From Certhia americana (taxonomy: Eukaryota; Chordata; Aves; Passeriformes; Certhiidae): DNA of 64,000 bases. Shown here one piece after another: positions 59,301 through 64,000 of this stretch (its first letter is position 1; every line of letters begins with the position of its first letter). Below the pieces are notes generated by a model, which saw nothing but the letters and a program-made list of their open reading frames with translations, did no database searches and was not told the DNA's origin. A program made the translations under genes and the position numbers. The DNA is taken from assembly GCA_018697195.1 (NCBI GenBank), contig JAGMWU010000041.1:176754-240753 (forward strand), read 5' to 3'.

Positions 59301-59566
59301 CCATATGATCTAGTACCCTTATGACAAACAGCTCTCTATTTTTCTTTGTGATGGTTCCTGCTTCCCACCAACATCTGTCACTGTGATTATGATCTCTAAT
59401 GAGCTTCTAAATTATATCACAGCATTCTGCTTCGATGAGCTACATTCAGTAACTTTCATTCTGCAAGACATGAAGCACTGCCTACAAGATGCTGAATGAA
59501 AATTCCCTTAGCAGAACAGCTGAACAACTAGTTTGGAGGGGCTTTTTTTTCCTGTTTTGCTTGGTT

Positions 59567-59567
<1 letters not shown>

Positions 59568-59616
<49 letters not shown>

Positions 59617-59662
59617 GTTTTTTTTTGTTTTGTTTGTTTGTTTTTTTTTTTTTGGGGGGGTG
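59568..59662. repeat. Long T tract (T48 plus T/G-rich)
   Basis: 48 consecutive T, then GG, further T runs and TTTG repeats, ending T13 next to G7. Its length may be an assembly estimate. No retroposon body was recognised on either side. Confidence 0.95.
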
Positions 59663-60237
59663 TTTTTAGCATTCTGTTAGGTGTTGTTATGCATCTTACT
59701 CCAGGATGCCTAGGAACTTTACAAACGAGGCACAGAAAGTTGAGCCTTCCTTTTGCACACCCCTAAAATCTCCACCTGAAGATGGGAAGTGTCTCTCACC
59801 ACACAGCAGCAGAGATGGCACACTATTTCTCTAAGGTGGGATCAGGGGGAGAACCCAAGCCAAGGTTCTGGAGAAAATTGCCATTATTTTTATGTTGGCA
59901 TCCAGTTACAGGTGAGGGTTAGTCTGGGTGATGTATGCAGACCCTCAGGTCTGGACAGACTGTACAGACTCAGTTTCCTGTGCTGCCAGGACACAGCATT
60001 ATGCTCCACACCTCCCCCCATGCACTCCTTTTCCCCCAGTGATCCCACCGGGGCACTCCAGTACAAGTGAAACTGGAAAAGTGAATATTAACCCCCAAGG
60101 TTTGCTGCCCTGGCTGCAAGGAACCAGTGCCACAGCTGTGGCCACTCAGTGTTGTTAACACATGCCCTAGCTAGCAATCTCTAGGGGACTTGGATCTCTC
60201 AGCTCCATGTTCCTGCTGATTCCTCAGACAACACCAG

Positions 60238-60253
60238 CCCCCCCCCCCCCCCC
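60238..60253. repeat. C16 homopolymer
   Basis: Sixteen consecutive C residues. Confidence 0.95.
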
Positions 60254-62452
60254 AGCATTCTCACTCAAACATGTTACTAATGTGCACATCCAGTGTCACA
60301 CCTTGCACTCATGTCACCTGCCTGTCTGGGGAAGTGTATACGGCGTGTCTGAAGACAAGGACAGCGCAGGCTGATGTTTGTGTGTACAAACAGTTCGCCT
60401 GAGGCAGCAAGGTGCTGGCTCCCTGCTGGTGACTCAGCTGCACCTTTCCCTGCTGATCATCCAGGATCTGTGACGTGGCTCATGAGAGCTGAGCCCAGGA
60501 GAGTTTGATTTACAGGACAGGATTTATGGGGGTTATTCCTTACTTCCTGCAGATAAGGATAGACAGCGCTGATGAACATTTGACATGTTTCTAGCTCAGA
60601 GTAGCTGTGCTCTCTCTGTAACTCCTGCCTGCGGCCAACCTCACACTTGGTGCCTGCAAAGCATCTCCAAAGCTGATGGAACAAAACACGCTGAGCACAG
60701 CAAATTCAGGGGTGCACACTGTTCACCTCTCCCAGCCAAACTGTGGAGAACAAACTGTCATTCTCCTGAGCAAGCACTCAGGTAGCAGGCAGGGAACAGG
60801 GAAGGTGCTGAGAACACAGGCTGAGATTGCAACACTGTCCTGAAAGGGACAAACATTGCTGGCACACTGATCCGTGCTGATGAGTTCCCAAGTGAGCTTT
60901 ATTTCTGAGGGCATAACTCTAATTGCAGAGCACTAGACTGGCTCCAAACAAATCCTGACTACCTGGAACATCTGCCCACTCAGTGCAGCTGGCACTATCT
61001 CCCATTTCATTTGCTCTCTGTGCACCCAGTACCTTTCCAAGCCCACAGTAACTCCAGCTCATCCTCTGAAGTGCAGCTGGTTCTTGTGAGGGCAGAAGCA
61101 CAAAATCCTGGAACAGCAAGCAAAACAAGTAAATGCTCCTGAGTAGAGGAAGAAGGAAAACACAGAATGGCAGGGAGCTACTGAGGAGTTTATGCACCAT
61201 GGCTTGTCTGTGACACAAGATGAACTGCCCAGGTGAACGCACACCGACTCATCACCGTCTCCAACTCAGGAAATGAGTTTTCCAAGGAAATGAGCCATGT
61301 CTTTGCATATCCTCAGCAAGGGCTGAGGGCCCTTCCTGCTCAACATGCAACTACAGGTGTCTTGGGCTATGGTGCCACACAGTACTGTCATACCATGAGC
61401 TATTTTGCTTCTTGGTTAGCTTTGTTGAGCAAAATATTTCCTTTGAAAGGCCTTCTTACAGGCACAAGAATTCAATATGAACATGAAAACACTGCCCCAC
61501 AGGGGATGACAGTTCAGTACCCCAGCTCTCTTCCTGTGGTTATTACCGTATGGCAACTCTAACTGCTCCCCAAAAGCAATGCCAAGCACACCACCTTCTG
61601 CACCCTGCTAAGAAGAGACATGAAAGCATATGACATCCTTGCCAAGCTGCTTCACCAGCGTGATCCTGGGGGAAGGGACACGACCCTTCCTGCCCTTGTA
61701 GCATTTGTTGCTCTGCCAACAGCACTGCAGAAAATGGAGTATGCAATCCCCAACACTGCTCCACCTCTACCCATCTTAACTTCCCAGACATAGGAAGAAG
61801 AGAAGAGGATAAAACCTTGGATGACAGACACAACAGGATGTGAGTGCATGTAAGTTAAACTTTTTACATGTGGAGAGATTGAGGAAAGGGAAATTCAGAG
61901 TCACACAGATGTAAACACCAGCCAGATAAGACATATCCCAGGCTGCTTCGCTCCTGTCTTAAGGCCAGCACAGTCACACTGATGATCAGAAACACTTGTC
62001 ATCCAGGCAGCCAGGGGAGCAGCTCACACGAACAGGGCAAGGCTGATGTATGCCAAGTCACTGGCGCGATTGGGCTGGTGAATAACCAGGCAGGGCCGTG
62101 AGTCAGCCAGCAAACACTCCCACATGCACCCTTCCTGCCCAGCGGTCTGACAGCAGCAGAACCAGGAGCTGGCTGCAATACAAGTCCCATCCTACCCCTC
62201 AATGCGGTGTTTCCCCAAGCACATCCTCTGGACGGTCTAGCCAGAGCTTGGTGTGCAAATCTTCACTCACCTGAAATTACACAGGGCAGTGGAACGCTGC
62301 TGCAGCCAAGTGCAGGGGCTTTAGACAAGAGGGAAAAATCACCCAATTAGGTTGGATGTACCTCGGATGGTTTTACCTCCTGCTCAAAGCATGGGCAACA
62401 CCAAGACCAGATCAAAAATCCAGTCAGGCTTTAAAAGCCCAAAGTGAGCTGA

Positions 62453-62594
62453 CCCCAAATTAGCTCAGTTCTTGAGAACCTGGTGCTTAAATGCCAGGCT
62501 TGTAGGTTCCAACCCCATATGGGCCATGTACTCAAGAACTGTACTCAGTGATTCTCATGGGTCCATTCCAACTCAGAATATCGTGTGATTGTGA
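62453..62594 (+). mobile_element. tRNA-Ile-derived SINE with CR1-like tail
   Basis: The head resembles tRNA-Ile: A-box-like TAGCTCAGTTCTTG (62461-62474), CTGGTGCTTAAATGCCAGG in the anticodon-arm position, B box GGTTCCAACCC (62505-62515), acceptor ATGGGCCA. The tail GGGTCCATTCCAACTCAGAA followed by a TGTGATTGTGA run resembles the 3' end of CR1, whose machinery would mobilise it. This combination is the TguSINE1 type described from passerine birds. The copy is diverged from functional tRNA (disrupted D arm and acceptor), so it is not a tRNA gene. Confidence 0.8.
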
Positions 62595-64000
62595 GCCCAA
62601 CCACACCACTCCGGCTGTCCTGTCTCAGTGCTCAGCTCTAGCTGCGTGGTGACAAAGTTCCCCTACACCCTGCTGCACACCTCTCCCAGCCTCAGGCACA
62701 CAGCCAGCCTGCCCCTGGGAAGCAATCCTTCTCACAGTGATCCCAGATCCATCCACCCCAGTTCATTACCACTTGACATCCTGGACCAGCAGGGACAGTT
62801 GGAAATTCTACTCTTCCCACACTAGCCATGCCACAAGGACTTGCTCAAGCATTCCTTGGAGCTGTTTGACCCCTCCCAAGAGCTCTCCAGTCCCTCCCCA
62901 CTCTGCGTGCCCAGCACCTCGAGCCTCACTCCACAGTGCTCTTTCCCTCACTTGCTACAAAAAGCAGGGTCAGAGCCCTTCTCCAGCTTCCAGGTGGCAC
63001 AAGCTGCCACCCAGCCCCTCTGCGGAGCCTCCATGTCCTTTCATGGCAGCACCACCTCCAGCCAGCCCTCCTCCCATGTCCCCTGGCTCTTGTCTCCAGG
63101 CAGGTCACTGCAGCAGCTCCACCAAAAGGCTGGCATCTCTCCACCTGCTCCTCTTGGTGCGACACAACTCCAAACCCTCCTTCTCCAGTCCCACCCGTGC
63201 CAGCACAGCATCTTCCTCAGGACAGCCCCTGCTCCAGCAGGCACAGGAAGAAGCAGGCAGCACGTGGCCACCCGCTGCACGTCCCTGATGTCCTGGGAGC
63301 AGTATCTCCACCTCACGTTGCCCTGCAAACCTCCACACCACCTCTGTGCCAAATGCCAAGCACAATCCTCTCCTAGCAGCAGAGCAGCAAGCCCAGGTGA
63401 TTCCCAGGCTTGGGGATCCCAGAGATGTGAGCTGCTGGTACAGTAGTCAGAATCCCACAATCAGGGAACAACAAACAGCTCCTGGGGGGTGCAGCTGGGC
63501 CCAGGAGCAAGCAGGAGCAGTGACCCCACCCGTGCAGAGCAGATCTACATGAAAAGACAAATGCCTAATTCCACAAAGAGCTCCTGGGGAAAAGAAGGGA
63601 AAAAACACATAAAAATAAAAATTCTAAACCCTATAAGGTACCTCAAAACATCACACACAAAAAAAAAGATGACACCCCCCCCCCCCCAATGCCTTCCAAA
63701 AAGCCTCTTCCAAACTTATAAAAGCCTCTGTTTACACACATGAACTAAATAAATGCATAAATGTGGTGCTGTCAATCTTCAAAACTGGAGAATTCCTCAA
63801 ACTATGAGGGGGAAAGAAAAAGAGGAAAAAAAAGGGGAAAGGAAAAACCCAAATAAACTGGCAAAACCCATGGAAAGGAATGGAGAAAAGTTGAAAAAAG
63901 CACCAGCAGCAATACCAGCAAGGGAATCTCCCTGGTGAAGAAACAAAGGGAAGTGTGGTTCCAAAATTCATTCCCCCACAAGCGAAGAGCCTCTTTAAAT
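62595..64000. other. Non-coding end of window
   Basis: C-rich, CpG-poor sequence at 62.6-63.5 kb allows overlapping frames on both strands (up to 201 codons) without recognisable protein. Beyond 63.58 kb it is A-rich, with C13 at 63675-63687. Confidence 0.5.

Larger units (their letters stand above)
50961..62452. other. Long non-coding stretch
   Basis: No gene recognised over about 11.5 kb; ANTXR2 is expected further right. Small features: (CA)n, (GA)n, two CATATG E-boxes 19 bases apart (53816 and 53835), an octamer ATTTGCAT at 57837-57844, a long T tract and a C16 run. Confidence 0.55.

Noticed and set aside
62841..63446. 201-codon plus-strand frame
   Set aside because: C-rich low-complexity translation (Ser/Pro/Gln) with overlapping frames on both strands; no splice or family evidence.

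Overview
This is vertebrate nuclear DNA, most likely from a passerine bird. It has large, mostly non-coding AT/GC-balanced stretches broken by CpG islands, spliced genes with short introns, a 400-N assembly gap inside a GC-rich exon, a CR1-type LINE tail (22907-23052) and a tRNA-Ile-headed SINE with a CR1-like tail (62453-62594). The last is a family type described from passerines. Two genes are identified with high confidence, both on the minus strand and in the order conserved across amniotes: PRDM8 (coding 43380 to 40960) and, downstream, FGF5 (coding 33560 to 27566). The known amniote order ANTXR2 - PRDM8 - FGF5 - CFAP299 would put ANTXR2 to the right of the window and CFAP299 to the left. 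I recognised no exon of either.

Layout, left to right. 1-13.2 kb: non-coding, nothing recognised. 13.2-15.5 kb: a CpG-island promoter (two inverted CCAAT boxes and a 22-bp G-rich GC-box repeat) heading a possible minus-strand spliced transcript of unknown identity. 14.26-17.31 kb: two diverged tandem copies of about 1 kb, the right one CpG-depleted. 18.4-19.17 kb: a CpG island with three evenly built CTCF-like composite sites interleaved with NRF1 and CACGTG sites. 23.3-24.9 kb: another CpG island whose flank repeats the sequence at 15.46-15.77 kb. 26.6-33.7 kb: FGF5 (three exons, TATA box). 33.7-40.2 kb: intergenic, with a CpG island holding a perfect CTCF core. 40.25-45.6 kb: PRDM8 (three coding exons, at least one non-coding first exon, interrupted by the gap). 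45.7-64 kb: non-coding, with an AT-rich candidate enhancer just upstream of PRDM8 and an orphan CpG island at 49.6-50.96 kb containing a perfect 11-bp-arm palindrome.

FGF5 is a secreted heparin-binding growth factor and PRDM8 a neuronal/retinal transcriptional repressor. They are neighbours by conserved synteny, not as a functional unit. CTCF-like elements lie between them and beyond the FGF5 3' end, which suggests that FGF5 sits in its own insulated interval. That is inference from motif sequence only.
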